DNA of 64,000 nt. Origin: CACIAM-69d sp001698445 (GTDB taxonomy: Bacteria; Cyanobacteriota; Cyanobacteriia; CACIAM-69d). Below, piece by piece: positions 8,655 to 17,910 of this stretch (positions are counted from its first letter, which is position 1; every line of letters begins with the position of its first letter). Below the pieces are notes generated by a model. It searched no databases, was not told the origin of the DNA, and saw only the letters and a list, made by a program, of their open reading frames with translations. Both the position numbers and the translations under genes were made by a program. The stretch lies in assembly GCF_043235035.1 (NCBI RefSeq), contig NZ_JAZAQF010000012.1, positions 62,001-126,000 on the forward strand, in the 5' to 3' direction.

Positions 8655-9005
8655 ATGTCTCACTTCAGCACCCTGCGCACCAAGATTACTGATGTGGAAA
8701 TCCTGCGCCAATCCCTGTGCGACCTGGGCATTCAAACCAAAACCAGCGCCGATGTGCGTGGCTATAACGGCCAACGGGTTCGTGCTGATCTGGTTGCGAT
8801 CCTGGAAGGGGAATATGACCTGGGCTGGTCGCGCAATGCTGACGGCTCCTACGATCTGATTGCGGATCTGTGGGGTGTGGCGAAGAAGCACAACCAAACG
8901 GAGCTGATCAATTCGATCAACCAAAAATATGCGGTGAATAAGACGCTGGCGGAGGTGAAGCGTCCTGGGCTGCAAAATGCCAATGTGAAATTGGTGGTTC
9001 AGTAG
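8655..9005 (+). CDS. ycf35: Ycf35-like DUF1257 protein
   Basis: 116 residues starting MSHFSTLRTKI, with the family features RGYNGQRVRADLV, YDLGWSRN and DLWGVAKKH. This is the plastid ycf35 / DUF1257 family, small soluble proteins of unknown biochemical function conserved in cyanobacteria and some algal plastids. AGGAGG at 8641-8646 is 8 bp before the ATG, an excellent ribosome site. The gene is followed by a strong terminator at 9039-9063, so it likely ends the transcription unit that includes ycf46. Confidence 0.93.
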   Translation: MSHFSTLRTKITDVEILRQSLCDLGIQTKTSADVRGYNGQRVRADLVAILEGEYDLGWSRNADGSYDLIADLWGVAKKHNQTELINSINQKYAVNKTLAEVKRPGLQNANVKLVVQ

Positions 9006-9038
9006 CAACCGCTTTGTCTGCGCGTTCCTAAGCTTGCT

Positions 9039-9063
9039 GGCTGGTCGGGTTACCCGGCCAGCC
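9039..9063 (+). terminator. Rho-independent terminator after ycf35
   Basis: GGCTGGTCGGG (9039-9049), loop TTA, CCCGGCCAGCC (9053-9063): an 11-bp stem with one G-U pair, followed by TATTTTGTT. Spacing and position fit termination of the ycf46-ycf35 transcript. Confidence 0.8.
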
Positions 9064-9262
9064 TATTTTGTTGGTTGATTGTTGTTGGTTGGTTGTTGCT
9101 GGTTGATTGCTGTTTATTGGTTGGTATTGGCTGATTTTTTTTGATTGTTATTGGTTAATTGTTATTGGTTAATTGCTGATTTTTGTAATTGGGTGCTATT
9201 TGGTTTTTGGGTTAATTGCTATTGGTTGCTGTTGATTAGTTGATTACTTGTTTTTTGGGTCT
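9064..9262 (+). repeat. G/T-rich, C-poor low-complexity tract
   Basis: About 200 bp built of degenerate TTGGTTGATTGTTATTGGTT-like units, with very little C on the plus strand. It separates the ycf35 terminator from the next gene. The strand asymmetry is extreme compared with the flanks. No gene is encoded. Confidence 0.8.
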
Positions 9263-9268
9263 TAGTGG

Positions 9269-9712
9269 ATGCGCTCCTTTCCTCGGCTGAATTTGCGGCC
9301 CGTGATGATGCACCCGATCGCGCGGCGCGGCATGACGGTGGCTCATTGGATTTTGGCGATCGCCCCAATCAGCTTACTGATCACCGGAGCGGGGGCCTGC
9401 CTCCAAGCCACCCGAATTTTAGGAAAAGTGCCACAGCCTTGGATCAATGACCCTTATCTGTTTGGTCACAACGACGCAGCTTATCAAGCTTGGTTGCAGG
9501 CGGCAAGCTTGGCCCTGGGGTTTACCGTTCTGAGCCTGATTCCTTGGTTTGTGCTGACGGCGGTGGCGATTTTTGCCCATTGGCGCTACTGGGCCAAAAC
9601 AGAGTCCAGAGGGGCGGTGGGCTACCGGTTTTTGCCGATCGGGCTGTATCTGCTGAGCTGGGTGGTGTTGATTTGGGAGCCGGTGGGATTGATAGATTGG
9701 TTGTTGGACTAG
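9269..9712 (+). CDS. Small integral membrane protein of unknown function
   Basis: 147 residues with about three hydrophobic segments (about residues 24-45, 77-103 and 120-140) and a loop containing GKVPQPWINDPYLFGHND. No family is recognised. A second possible ATG lies at about residue 13. The gene is 87 bp upstream of ccdA and in the same direction, so co-transcription with the cytochrome c assembly genes is possible. Expected location is the plasma or thylakoid membrane. Confidence 0.7.
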   Translation: MRSFPRLNLRPVMMHPIARRGMTVAHWILAIAPISLLITGAGACLQATRILGKVPQPWINDPYLFGHNDAAYQAWLQAASLALGFTVLSLIPWFVLTAVAIFAHWRYWAKTESRGAVGYRFLPIGLYLLSWVVLIWEPVGLIDWLLD

Positions 9713-9799
9713 TGAGCAGCGCCGTTGATTAACCCGAGCGGTGGGCAATTGGGGCGATCGGCAATTTCCATCCACCCCCTAAAATTAATCCTGTAGGCC

Positions 9800-10624
9800 A
9801 TGGGGCCATGCCATTGGGCCAGGGCAAACCAGCCAGTTCCTGAACAAGTAGGGCGATCACAGGTGTGGGAATCAGTACAAACGGGTTTATATCACCTGGC
9901 ACAGTGGGCCACAGCGTTGGTGGAAGCACAGTTGGCTCATCCCAGTTTGGGGAGTGCACTGGTGACGTTTGGGGCGGGCCTGCTCACCAGCCTGACCCCC
10001 TGTATGTTGTCGATGCTGCCGATCGCGGTGGGCTATCTCGGGGGGTATGACACCTCAAGCGAGTCGGAACCTGCCGATGGGCGATCGCGCTGGGCGGCGG
10101 CGGTGCAATCCCTCTGGTTTGCCCTGGGCTTGGCCACCACCTTGGCCGTGATGGGGGTGGCGGCGGCCTGGTTTGGTCGGGTTTATGGCCAGGTGGGTTG
10201 GGGCTTGCCGTTGCTGGTGAGCGGGGTGGCGATCGTGATGGGGCTGAATCTGCTGGAGGTGTTGCCCTTTCAGTTTCCATCCCTGGGACAATTGATTCCT
10301 GTGCCGACGGGGGTTCCCCGATCGCTGCGATCCTATTTGGTGGGGCTAACGTTTGGGCTGGCGGCTTCCCCTTGCAGCACGCCTGTTTTGGCGGCACTGT
10401 TAGCATGGGTTTCGGCCACTCGCGACCCGATCGCGGGTGGGGGGCTGTTGTTGGCCTATGCGATCGGCTATGTGTCGCCGTTGGTGTTGGTGGGCACGTT
10501 TGCCGCCTCTTTGAAGAGTTTGTTGGCGCTGCGGAGCCGATCGGGCTGGATTGTGCCCACCAGTGGCGCGTTATTGGTGGGATTCGGCGTATTTTCGCTG
10601 CTCAGTCGGTTGCCGATCGGCTAG
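9800..10624 (+). CDS. ccdA: Cytochrome c biogenesis thiol-disulfide transporter CcdA
   Basis: 274 residues with six predicted membrane segments in the DsbD-transmembrane/CcdA pattern. The two redox cysteines lie in the characteristic contexts LTSLTPCMLSMLP and LAASPCSTPVLAALLAW. CcdA carries reducing power across the thylakoid or plasma membrane to keep apocytochrome c cysteines reduced before haem attachment (system II). ccs1 lies 160 bp downstream on the same strand, and the two act in the same pathway. Confidence 0.93.
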   Translation: MGPCHWARANQPVPEQVGRSQVWESVQTGLYHLAQWATALVEAQLAHPSLGSALVTFGAGLLTSLTPCMLSMLPIAVGYLGGYDTSSESEPADGRSRWAAAVQSLWFALGLATTLAVMGVAAAWFGRVYGQVGWGLPLLVSGVAIVMGLNLLEVLPFQFPSLGQLIPVPTGVPRSLRSYLVGLTFGLAASPCSTPVLAALLAWVSATRDPIAGGGLLLAYAIGYVSPLVLVGTFAASLKSLLALRSRSGWIVPTSGALLVGFGVFSLLSRLPIG

Positions 10625-10784
10625 GGTGAATAGCCAACGAATTGCCAGTCAACGGATTGTCAGCCACATGAGACGCTAGGGAATTAGGGTCAAAAACACA
10701 GCGCTAATCATGCGCTAATCATCAGGATCGGCACACTAGGGCGAATTAAGGGAAGACCAAAGTACTGAGGTCAGGGCAAAAACC

Positions 10785-12203
10785 ATGGATGCAAATGACG
10801 GATTGCAGCAAACTCCCCTGAATGGGGCGATCGGGCGGAGCTGGTGGCGCGCAGGGGTGCGCATCATTGCTGACCTGCGGTTAGCGATCGTCCTGTTATT
10901 GGTGATTGCGGTGGCCAGCATCACTGGCACGGTCATTGAGCAGGGCCAGGGCTTGGAGTTCTATCAAGCAAACTATCCAGAGGATCCGGCCCTGTTTGGC
11001 TTCCTGAGCTGGAAAGTGCTGCTGGCCTTGGGGCTGAACACCGTCTATCGCACCTGGTGGTACTTGGGACTGCTGGTGCTGTTTGGCACGAGCTTGGCCG
11101 CCTGCACCGCCCTGCGCCAATGGCCGGCCCTAAAAGCTGCCCAGCATTGGAGTTATTACCGGGCCCCCAGACAGTTTGAGAAATTGGCCCTCAGTGCCCG
11201 GTTGGACTTGGGGGAAGCCAGCAGCGCGATCGCCCCGGCCACGCCTCTCTTGCAAGCCAAAGGTTACCGAGTTTTCGCGGAAGGCAGCAGCTTGTATGCA
11301 CGTAAGGGGATTGTGGGCCGCATTGGGCCGATTATTGTCCATGCGGGGATGTTGATTGTGTTATTGGGCGGCATTATTGGTGCGCTCACTGGTTTCATTG
11401 CCCAAGAAATGATTCCCAGCGGCCAAACGTTTCAGGTCACCAATATTATTGACGGCGGCCCTTTGGCGGCGGGTAATGTGCCCCGAGATTGGTCTGTGAA
11501 GGTTAATCGCTTCTGGATTGAATATTTACCGGACGGCAACATCGACCAGTTTTATTCAGATTTGTCGGTGTTGGATCAAGCGGGTCAAGAGCGCGATCGA
11601 CAAACTATTTTTGTGAATCAACCCCTGCGCTACCGAGGGGTGACCATGTACCAAACCGACTGGGGCATCGCAGCGGTGAAGGTACGCATCAACAACAGTC
11701 CATCAATTCAGCTACCCATGGGCAAGCTGAATCTGCCGGGCGCGGGCCGAATTTGGGGCACTTGGGTTCCCACCAAACCGGACTTGAGCGAGGGGGTTTC
11801 GCTGCTGGCGCGAGATTTGCAAGGGGCGGTGCTGATCTATGACGCGACGGGCCGCCCGATCGCCACCACGCGGGTGGGCCGATCGACCCCAATTACCCTG
11901 GGCGATCGCACCCTCACCTTGGCCGTGGATGATTTGATTGGCAGCACGGGGCTACAGATCAAGGCGGATCCGAGCATCCCGATCGTCTATTTGGGCTTTG
12001 GATTGCTGATGGTGGGCGTGGTGATGAGCTATTTTTCCCACTCACAAATTTGGCTGTTGCAAGAGGGTCGATCGCTCTATGTGGGTGGCCGCACCAATCG
12101 GGCCCAGGTGACCTTTGAGCGGGAAATGCTGGAGGCGATCGCGCAATTGCAAGCCACTGTCCCGATCGCCTCATCCCCAACGCCCGCTGCTACGGAAACC
12201 TAA
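10785..12203 (+). CDS. ccs1: System II cytochrome c synthesis protein Ccs1/ResB
   Basis: 472 residues. ResB pattern: early membrane segments (about residues 25-47 and 75-105), a membrane segment near 175-205 preceding a large lumenal domain (GAL..FIAQEMIPSGQTF; RYRGVTMYQTDWGI), and a last segment near 400-420 followed by a cytoplasmic tail with SHSQIWLLQ. Ccs1 works with CcsA to carry and attach haem to c-type cytochromes such as cytochrome f and c6. Its place after ccdA makes a system II cassette; ccsA itself is not in the window. Confidence 0.93.
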   Translation: MDANDGLQQTPLNGAIGRSWWRAGVRIIADLRLAIVLLLVIAVASITGTVIEQGQGLEFYQANYPEDPALFGFLSWKVLLALGLNTVYRTWWYLGLLVLFGTSLAACTALRQWPALKAAQHWSYYRAPRQFEKLALSARLDLGEASSAIAPATPLLQAKGYRVFAEGSSLYARKGIVGRIGPIIVHAGMLIVLLGGIIGALTGFIAQEMIPSGQTFQVTNIIDGGPLAAGNVPRDWSVKVNRFWIEYLPDGNIDQFYSDLSVLDQAGQERDRQTIFVNQPLRYRGVTMYQTDWGIAAVKVRINNSPSIQLPMGKLNLPGAGRIWGTWVPTKPDLSEGVSLLARDLQGAVLIYDATGRPIATTRVGRSTPITLGDRTLTLAVDDLIGSTGLQIKADPSIPIVYLGFGLLMVGVVMSYFSHSQIWLLQEGRSLYVGGRTNRAQVTFEREMLEAIAQLQATVPIASSPTPAATET

Positions 12204-12387
12204 ACGATCGTCTGGAAGTTTGCAAAATTCAGTTTGCCAAATTCGCAGATTGCTATCCATGGCTAAATCCTAAGATTCGTCTCCGATCGCGGAGGGATCA
12301 GGGCGATCGCGCTAGGCTCAGAGCAAAGGTTCTTGCCCCCGGCCCACCATTGCCAGAACCCATTCCCCGGGGCAAGCAGGAGGAGTG

Positions 12388-12885
12388 ATGACCGATCGGC
12401 ATCTGCGTTGGCTTAGTGGTCTAGTCTTGGCAGCGGCGCTCCTCGGTGCGGTAGGTTCGCGGGCGGCGGCGGAACCCGCTGCAACCACGGCTCCCAATGA
12501 CCTCAAAGAACTTTTGGAAACGGGCCTCTGTGGTGGTTGTAATTTGGCGGCGGCCAACTTGGCGGGGCAAAACCTGCAAGGCGCACACCTGATTGGGGCT
12601 GACTTGCGCCATGCCAATTTGCGGGGGGCTAATTTAACCAACGCCAATTTGGAAGGGGCCGATCTGACCGGTGCTGACCTAACGGACGCTAATTTAACCG
12701 GCACATTCTTAACCAATGCCATCCTGACCCAAGCGAGGCTCGATCGGGTAAACCTCACAGCCGCCACCCTCAATGACGTGGACGTGACCGGCGCGTCGAT
12801 GCTGGACTTAACCCTCACAGGCGCGACGATTCAGGACACGGCGATCGGGGTTGGTGGCGACGAACCCATTGAACCCCATCCCTAG
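12388..12885 (+). CDS. Exported pentapeptide-repeat protein
   Basis: 165 residues. An N-terminal hydrophobic segment (LSGLVLAAALLGAVGS, ending near RAAAEP) looks like a signal peptide. From about residue 45 the A(N/D)LXX pattern runs for roughly 20 pentapeptides (AANLAGQNL, GADLRHANL, GANLTNANL and so on), which should form a right-handed quadrilateral beta helix. A CGGC pair sits just before the repeats. AGGAGG lies 4 bp before the ATG at 12388, so this is preferred over the GTG at 12385. Probably periplasmic or lumenal; ligand unknown. Confidence 0.88.
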   Translation: MTDRHLRWLSGLVLAAALLGAVGSRAAAEPAATTAPNDLKELLETGLCGGCNLAAANLAGQNLQGAHLIGADLRHANLRGANLTNANLEGADLTGADLTDANLTGTFLTNAILTQARLDRVNLTAATLNDVDVTGASMLDLTLTGATIQDTAIGVGGDEPIEPHP

Positions 12886-12903
12886 GGATGGCTAACCCTT
12901 GCC

Positions 12904-13635
12904 ATGATGCGCTTGCTGAATTCACACAGATCTCCCCGCCTTGAAACAGCCGTTGGTTTGCGCTTGGGGGCGATCGGGCTGGGCATGATTGTGGCGATCG
13001 CCGCTGCTCTGCCCGCCCAAGCCCAAGAGCGGCTCAATCGGATTCTGTCCGTTACGGGCCGCGGCAGTGAACTGGTCAGCGCCAGCACTGCCCGCGTGAG
13101 CCTGGGGGTGGAAGCCCGGGCCACCACTGCCGAAGCGGCCCAAGCGGAAATGGCCAAGCGATCGAGCGCGGTGGTGGCGTTGCTGCGGGGTCGCAATGTC
13201 CAAAAGCTGCAAACCACTGGCGTTTACCTCAGCCCCTACTACGACAACAACAGCAAACCCGTGGGCTTTGTGGCCACCAACACGGTCAGCTTTGAAATTG
13301 CCGCCACCGAATCTGGAGCGCTCATGGATGCGGCCGTGAAAGCGGGAGCCACCCGCGTGGATGGGGTGCAGTTCACGATCGATGATGCCACCAACAACGC
13401 GGCACGCAATCGGGCCTTGGCAGCAGCAACCCGTGATGCCCAAGCCCAGGCCGATGCGGTTTTGGCAACCTTGGGGCTAACTCGACAGGAAGTGATGGGC
13501 ATTCAGGTAGAGGGGGCCATGATGCCGATCCCCAGCCCCATGCTGCGAGGCGTGGCCGACTCCGCCGCTAGCACCCCCGTGGTGGCCGGTGAACAGACAA
13601 TCCAAGCCACGGTTACTTTGCACATTCGGTACTAG
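12904..13635 (+). CDS. Exported SIMPL (DUF541) domain protein
   Basis: 243 residues with a signal peptide (GLGMIVAIAAALPAQAQ, cleavage after AQA likely) and one SIMPL domain: ILSVTGRGSE, then alternating strand/helix with a C-terminal IQATVTLHIRY. SIMPL proteins are envelope proteins of poorly defined role, linked in some bacteria to oxidative stress or membrane integrity. It begins only 18 bp after the pentapeptide-repeat gene, so the two are probably co-transcribed and both products are exported. Confidence 0.88.
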   Translation: MMRLLNSHRSPRLETAVGLRLGAIGLGMIVAIAAALPAQAQERLNRILSVTGRGSELVSASTARVSLGVEARATTAEAAQAEMAKRSSAVVALLRGRNVQKLQTTGVYLSPYYDNNSKPVGFVATNTVSFEIAATESGALMDAAVKAGATRVDGVQFTIDDATNNAARNRALAAATRDAQAQADAVLATLGLTRQEVMGIQVEGAMMPIPSPMLRGVADSAASTPVVAGEQTIQATVTLHIRY

Positions 13636-13708
13636 TTCGACCCTCGCCACGGGGGGCTGAATTAACGCTTCGTTCGTTTTCAGTTGCCAACGTCGAGGTT
13701 TACAGAGT

Positions 13709-16700
13709 TCAACGTCGGGATGGGGTGACTTGAGTTTGATCAAGTTGATCAAGTTGCTGAGTATAGGCACAAACGCGATTCATCACATCCCGTAGTTGAG
13801 CTGACAAAATTTCAGCCCGATCGAGCCGATCGGCCAGGGCATTGGTTTCAAGTTGGCAAGCCAAATCCGGCATTTCCAAAACGCCAGCATTGGCCGCCGC
13901 ACCTTTAATTTGGTGGGCCCGCCGATAGACTTCCTTGATGTTTTGGCTTTCGATCGCCCGATCGAGGGCTTCCAAATATTCCGGAATGCCCTCCACAAAA
14001 ATACTGAGAATTTCACGGGCCACTTCCGGATCGCCCATGGAAATCTCCATCAACCGTTCTCGATCGATCGGCGGCGCTGACTCAGCAGCGGAATTCCCAG
14101 CACTCAGCATTGGCTTGGGAGTCGGTTCCGTCGGGGGCAAGTCGCCTTCCGTATGCGAATTGCGACTCATGGGAATCACCCAGCGATCGAGCACCGCCGC
14201 CAAGCCCGCCAAGCTAATGGGCTTGCTGATGTAGTCATTCATGCCCACTGCCAAGCATTCTTCCCGGGCCCCAGCCAAAGCATTGGCCGTCATGGCAATC
14301 ACCGTCACATCCCGATTGGGGCCCGCTTCCGCCCGCAACCGTTGTACGGCCTGATAGCCATCCATCACCGGCATCAAGCAATCCATCAACACCAAGTCAA
14401 ACGGCTCACGCAGCAGTCGATCGAGCGCCTGCTGGCCATTGTCAGCACAGGTCACATTCTCCCAACCCAAACTCTTGAGCTGCCGCAAGACAATTTGTTG
14501 ATTGAGGGGGGTGTCTTCCACCACCAAAATCTTGCAATGTACCGGCCGCACCAGGGGATGGAGCGATCTCGCTGCCGATCGCCCATCACGCTCAGCCACT
14601 GTGGGCGACTCCAGCACCGCAGGCAAAGTTGGTGACTCGTGACGCACCGCCGCCGTTAGCGCATCCAGCAGTTGCGAAACCAAAATCGGCATCGTCAAGT
14701 AATGCTTAATCACCCCCTGACTCACCAGTTGATGGCCCAGCGATCGTGCTTCCGGCTTCAGCAACAGGATCCAGTGCACAGCGGCCAAGGCCGGTTGCTG
14801 CTGAATCTGGCGCTGCAACGGTTCCCAAGTCAAATCCAAATCTTCCAAATTCACAAGGGCGATCGTGTAGGGGGTTTCGCTGTGGCTGGCCGTCTCGATC
14901 GCCCCAAACACCTGCTCCGCCGACACAAGATCCAAACGCCCACCCCAAGCCCGCACCTGAGAACCAATCAACAATTGCTGGCGGGGATCCGTATCCACCA
15001 ACAGCAACCGTTCTTGGCGCAAAAAAGACCATTGCTCCGCCTCATCCGTCAACGTCTGGCGCTGCAAGGGCACTGAAAACCAAAACGTACTGCCCCCGCC
15101 CACATTGGCCTCATAGCCAATTTCTCCCCCCATCAGTTCCACCAACTGCCGACAAATGGCCAGCCCCAACCCAGTGCCCCCATAGCGGCGGGTTGTGGAA
15201 GCGTCCACCTGCGAAAAAGACTGAAACAGCTTGTGACGATGCTCCGGCAAGACCCCCACCCCCGAATCTCGCACCTCACAGTGAATTACCACCATCTTGT
15301 TTGATTGGGATTCCAAAGACATTTGAAAAACCACCTGTCCTTGATCCGTGAATTTAATGGCATTACCCACCAAATTAATGCAAATTTGATGCAGTCTTGT
15401 GGGGTCGCCCACCACCGTCCAAGGCACGTTACTATCCAGCAGCGTCAAAAGCATTAATCCCTTGACCTGGGCTTGGGGTCGCAGGAGATGATCGACGGTT
15501 TCAATACATTGATTCAGGTCAAAGGGAATGGACTCCAGTTGCACTTCTCGGGCTTCAATTTTTGCCCAATCCAAAATGTCATTAATCAACGACAACAGGT
15601 GCTCGCCGCTGGTTTTTAAGATTCGGGCTAAGTCTTGCTGTTCCAAGCTTAGGGGCGTTTGCAGCAGCAAATCAGTCGTGCCCAAAGCCGCATTCAAAGG
15701 AGTCCGAATTTCGTGGCTCATGTTGGCCAGAAATTGACTTTTGGCTCGGTTGGCAGAATCAGCTAGTTCTTTTGCTAGTTGCAATTCCGTGGACTGGTGT
15801 TGAAGGCGTTGCACCAATTGAGTTTGTTGAACAGCAATCCCCAGTTGTGCCCCAATTTGCACCAAAATTTTAATGTCTGATTCGCTCCAGGTGCGGGGGC
15901 GTTCATTTTGATAGGCTCCCAGGACTCCCCACAGTTCTCGGCCGCAATGAATGGGTACACAAATAAAGGCTTTGGCCGCCAATCGATCGAGCAATTCCAA
16001 ACAGGTGTCCGCCAAATCCGCCTGCTCCACATCGCTGGCACTGACATAACTGGCTCCCAAGTTGAAGGGGCCGCCTTGGGTCAGTTGCCAAGTTTTGTGG
16101 CACAGGGCCGGATTGAGGTGATCCACATCTTTGGTGACCCCACTCGGACTAACCAAGGGCTGCACACCATCGGCCACGGACTCCACCAAAAATTGACCGC
16201 TCCAGTCCGGATTAAACCGATAAATCACCACTCGATGGCACAGCAGGGCCCGCCGTAGCTCATCGGTTGTATCCAGAAAAATTTCATCCAAATCCAGGGA
16301 CTGCCGCATTCGGGTGATGATTCGGGCGATCGCGGTTTCGCGCCGGGCCAAGTCCCGCAGGGCCTGTTCTGCCTGTTTCCGCTGCATCAAGGCTCCGGCT
16401 TGAGTCCCCACCGCCTCCAACAGATGCAAGATTTTGTTATCGAGGGTCGAGGCCTGTCGCCGCAGGAACATCAAGACCGCCAAAACCTGGGAGCCGTCCA
16501 AAATGGGAACCGCAAAGGCCGATCGCAAACCGACACTAGCGGCCAGCTCTGAACGGGCAAAAATTCCCGGTTGGCTCAAATCCTCCAGCCATTCCGCCTG
16601 GCGCTGGGCCCAAACTCGGCCGGGCATTCCTTCTCCCGATCGATACTGAAGCTGCAAACTGGCTTGGCGAAAGGCTTGAAAAGATGGGTCGCTGGCATAC

Positions 16701-17356
16701 CAACTGGGGCTGCACTCCAGCGCCGTCCCGTGGGCGTTCGGAACCCAGGCTTCCGCACAATCCCACTTAATGGTTTGGCAAGTCAGCCGCAAAATGGCTT
16801 CAAGGGATGCATCAAAATCCGAGGCTCGCCCGATCGCCTGGGAAGCCGCCAGCAACAGCCGAATTTCAATTTCAACTTTCTGGCGCTGAACAATTTGTTT
16901 GTGTAGCAGTTCATTCTGTTCAGTCAAGCGACGATTGGCCGATCGCAATTCTTCCTGAAGGGCATACAAGCGCAATTGACTCTCGATTCGCGACAGAATT
17001 TCTTGAACTTGAAAAGGCTTAGTAATATAGTCAACTCCGCCAGCTTCAAAGGCATGAACCTTATCGGTCGGGCGATCTAAAGCGCTAATAAAAATAACAG
17101 GAATATGACGAGTTTGAGGATCATCTTTTAAATAACGACAAACTTCATATCCGTCCAAATCTGGCATACAGGCATCCAAAAGGATTAAATTTGGTGCAGC
17201 CAATCGAGCAGCACTTAATGCCAATCGACCACTAATTGCCTTTCTAACACGATAGCCATGAGTCTCCAGCATGGAAGACAGCAGACGGAGGTTGTCTGGC
17301 AAATCATCCACAATTAAGATATCGGCTTTGGCAGGATGCCCAGAAGAAGATAACAT
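13709..17356 (-). CDS. Large hybrid histidine kinase REC-GAF-GAF-HisKA-HATPase-REC*-REC-Hpt
   Basis: 1215 residues, soluble. Order: receiver (about 11-125, phosphoacceptor Asp61), coiled coil, GAF1 (about 170-330), GAF2 (about 345-515), HisKA with SHEIRTP (His548), ATPase (N-box NLVGNAIKF, G-box GTGLGLAI), a degenerate receiver (about 780-900, IALVNLEDL instead of a clear Asp), a full receiver with LMDCLMPVMDG (Asp992), and an Hpt domain with HQIKGAAANAG (His1148). This is a complete internal phosphorelay. GAF2 resembles phytochrome/cyanobacteriochrome GAFs (VIYRFNPDWSG; LWGVLGAYQNERPRTW), but the place of the chromophore Cys-His pair reads Thr451-Cys452, so bilin binding is doubtful. The output partner is not adjacent. 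Confidence 0.93.
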   Translation of the reverse strand: MLSSSGHPAKADILIVDDLPDNLRLLSSMLETHGYRVRKAISGRLALSAARLAAPNLILLDACMPDLDGYEVCRYLKDDPQTRHIPVIFISALDRPTDKVHAFEAGGVDYITKPFQVQEILSRIESQLRLYALQEELRSANRRLTEQNELLHKQIVQRQKVEIEIRLLLAASQAIGRASDFDASLEAILRLTCQTIKWDCAEAWVPNAHGTALECSPSWYASDPSFQAFRQASLQLQYRSGEGMPGRVWAQRQAEWLEDLSQPGIFARSELAASVGLRSAFAVPILDGSQVLAVLMFLRRQASTLDNKILHLLEAVGTQAGALMQRKQAEQALRDLARRETAIARIITRMRQSLDLDEIFLDTTDELRRALLCHRVVIYRFNPDWSGQFLVESVADGVQPLVSPSGVTKDVDHLNPALCHKTWQLTQGGPFNLGASYVSASDVEQADLADTCLELLDRLAAKAFICVPIHCGRELWGVLGAYQNERPRTWSESDIKILVQIGAQLGIAVQQTQLVQRLQHQSTELQLAKELADSANRAKSQFLANMSHEIRTPLNAALGTTDLLLQTPLSLEQQDLARILKTSGEHLLSLINDILDWAKIEAREVQLESIPFDLNQCIETVDHLLRPQAQVKGLMLLTLLDSNVPWTVVGDPTRLHQICINLVGNAIKFTDQGQVVFQMSLESQSNKMVVIHCEVRDSGVGVLPEHRHKLFQSFSQVDASTTRRYGGTGLGLAICRQLVELMGGEIGYEANVGGGSTFWFSVPLQRQTLTDEAEQWSFLRQERLLLVDTDPRQQLLIGSQVRAWGGRLDLVSAEQVFGAIETASHSETPYTIALVNLEDLDLTWEPLQRQIQQQPALAAVHWILLLKPEARSLGHQLVSQGVIKHYLTMPILVSQLLDALTAAVRHESPTLPAVLESPTVAERDGRSAARSLHPLVRPVHCKILVVEDTPLNQQIVLRQLKSLGWENVTCADNGQQALDRLLREPFDLVLMDCLMPVMDGYQAVQRLRAEAGPNRDVTVIAMTANALAGAREECLAVGMNDYISKPISLAGLAAVLDRWVIPMSRNSHTEGDLPPTEPTPKPMLSAGNSAAESAPPIDRERLMEISMGDPEVAREILSIFVEGIPEYLEALDRAIESQNIKEVYRRAHQIKGAAANAGVLEMPDLACQLETNALADRLDRAEILSAQLRDVMNRVCAYTQQLDQLDQTQVTPSRR

Positions 17357-17910
17357 CGACAGCAGTCCAGAGAGGAAGGAGGAAATTTTTGATTAAACGC
17401 CAAAAAAGCATCTGGTAATCATCATTTAGGAATGTTCATCTCATGTAAGTTATTTAGCTCATTGTTGATGAATATCGTACTTTTTTATTGATGTTTAATT
17501 GACTGAGATAATTGATTACTTGAAGTTTAAGCATGTTAGCTTTTAGTTGCTTTAAGCAGCATTTAATCGGCTTCAAGCGAGCTATTGCATCGTAACCATG
17601 CCTATTCAATGAGAATTGTTGGGTCAAAAATTAGTTAACAGTCTCTATTCAAGGTGCTTTTCAGTTACTCAAGATCATGAGGTTTTTCATGAATTTCTGA
17701 ATTCAGTTCACTTTTTTGTGAAGTCAATGACAACCAAGTCAACGATCGCCCAAAGTCAGAGTAGCTCTGAACTTTTGGTGGCTTCGGTCTGTACGCCATT
17801 CAACAATCATGCAGCATGGTCATGGCTGTTAACTATCGGTAGAACACGAGTATTTTTTGATACGATCACCCGTTTTCCTTTACGGGGATAGTCAAAATCG
17901 CAGTGCATCT
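17357..17910. other. AT-rich gap upstream of the hybrid kinase
   Basis: The gap lies between ftsW (stop at 17911) and the kinase start, both on the minus strand, so the kinase has its own promoter region here. A 91-codon open frame on the plus strand lacks an ATG-type start, a ribosome site and a domain. No RNA gene is recognised. Confidence 0.5.

Noticed and set aside
8590..8859. 89-codon frame overlapping the ycf35 start
   Set aside because: Overlaps ycf35 in another frame, while ycf35 has the strong ribosome site and family match.
17616..17891. 91-codon frame upstream of ftsW on the plus strand
   Set aside because: No ATG-type start, no ribosome site, no domain, and AT-rich composition unlike neighbouring genes.
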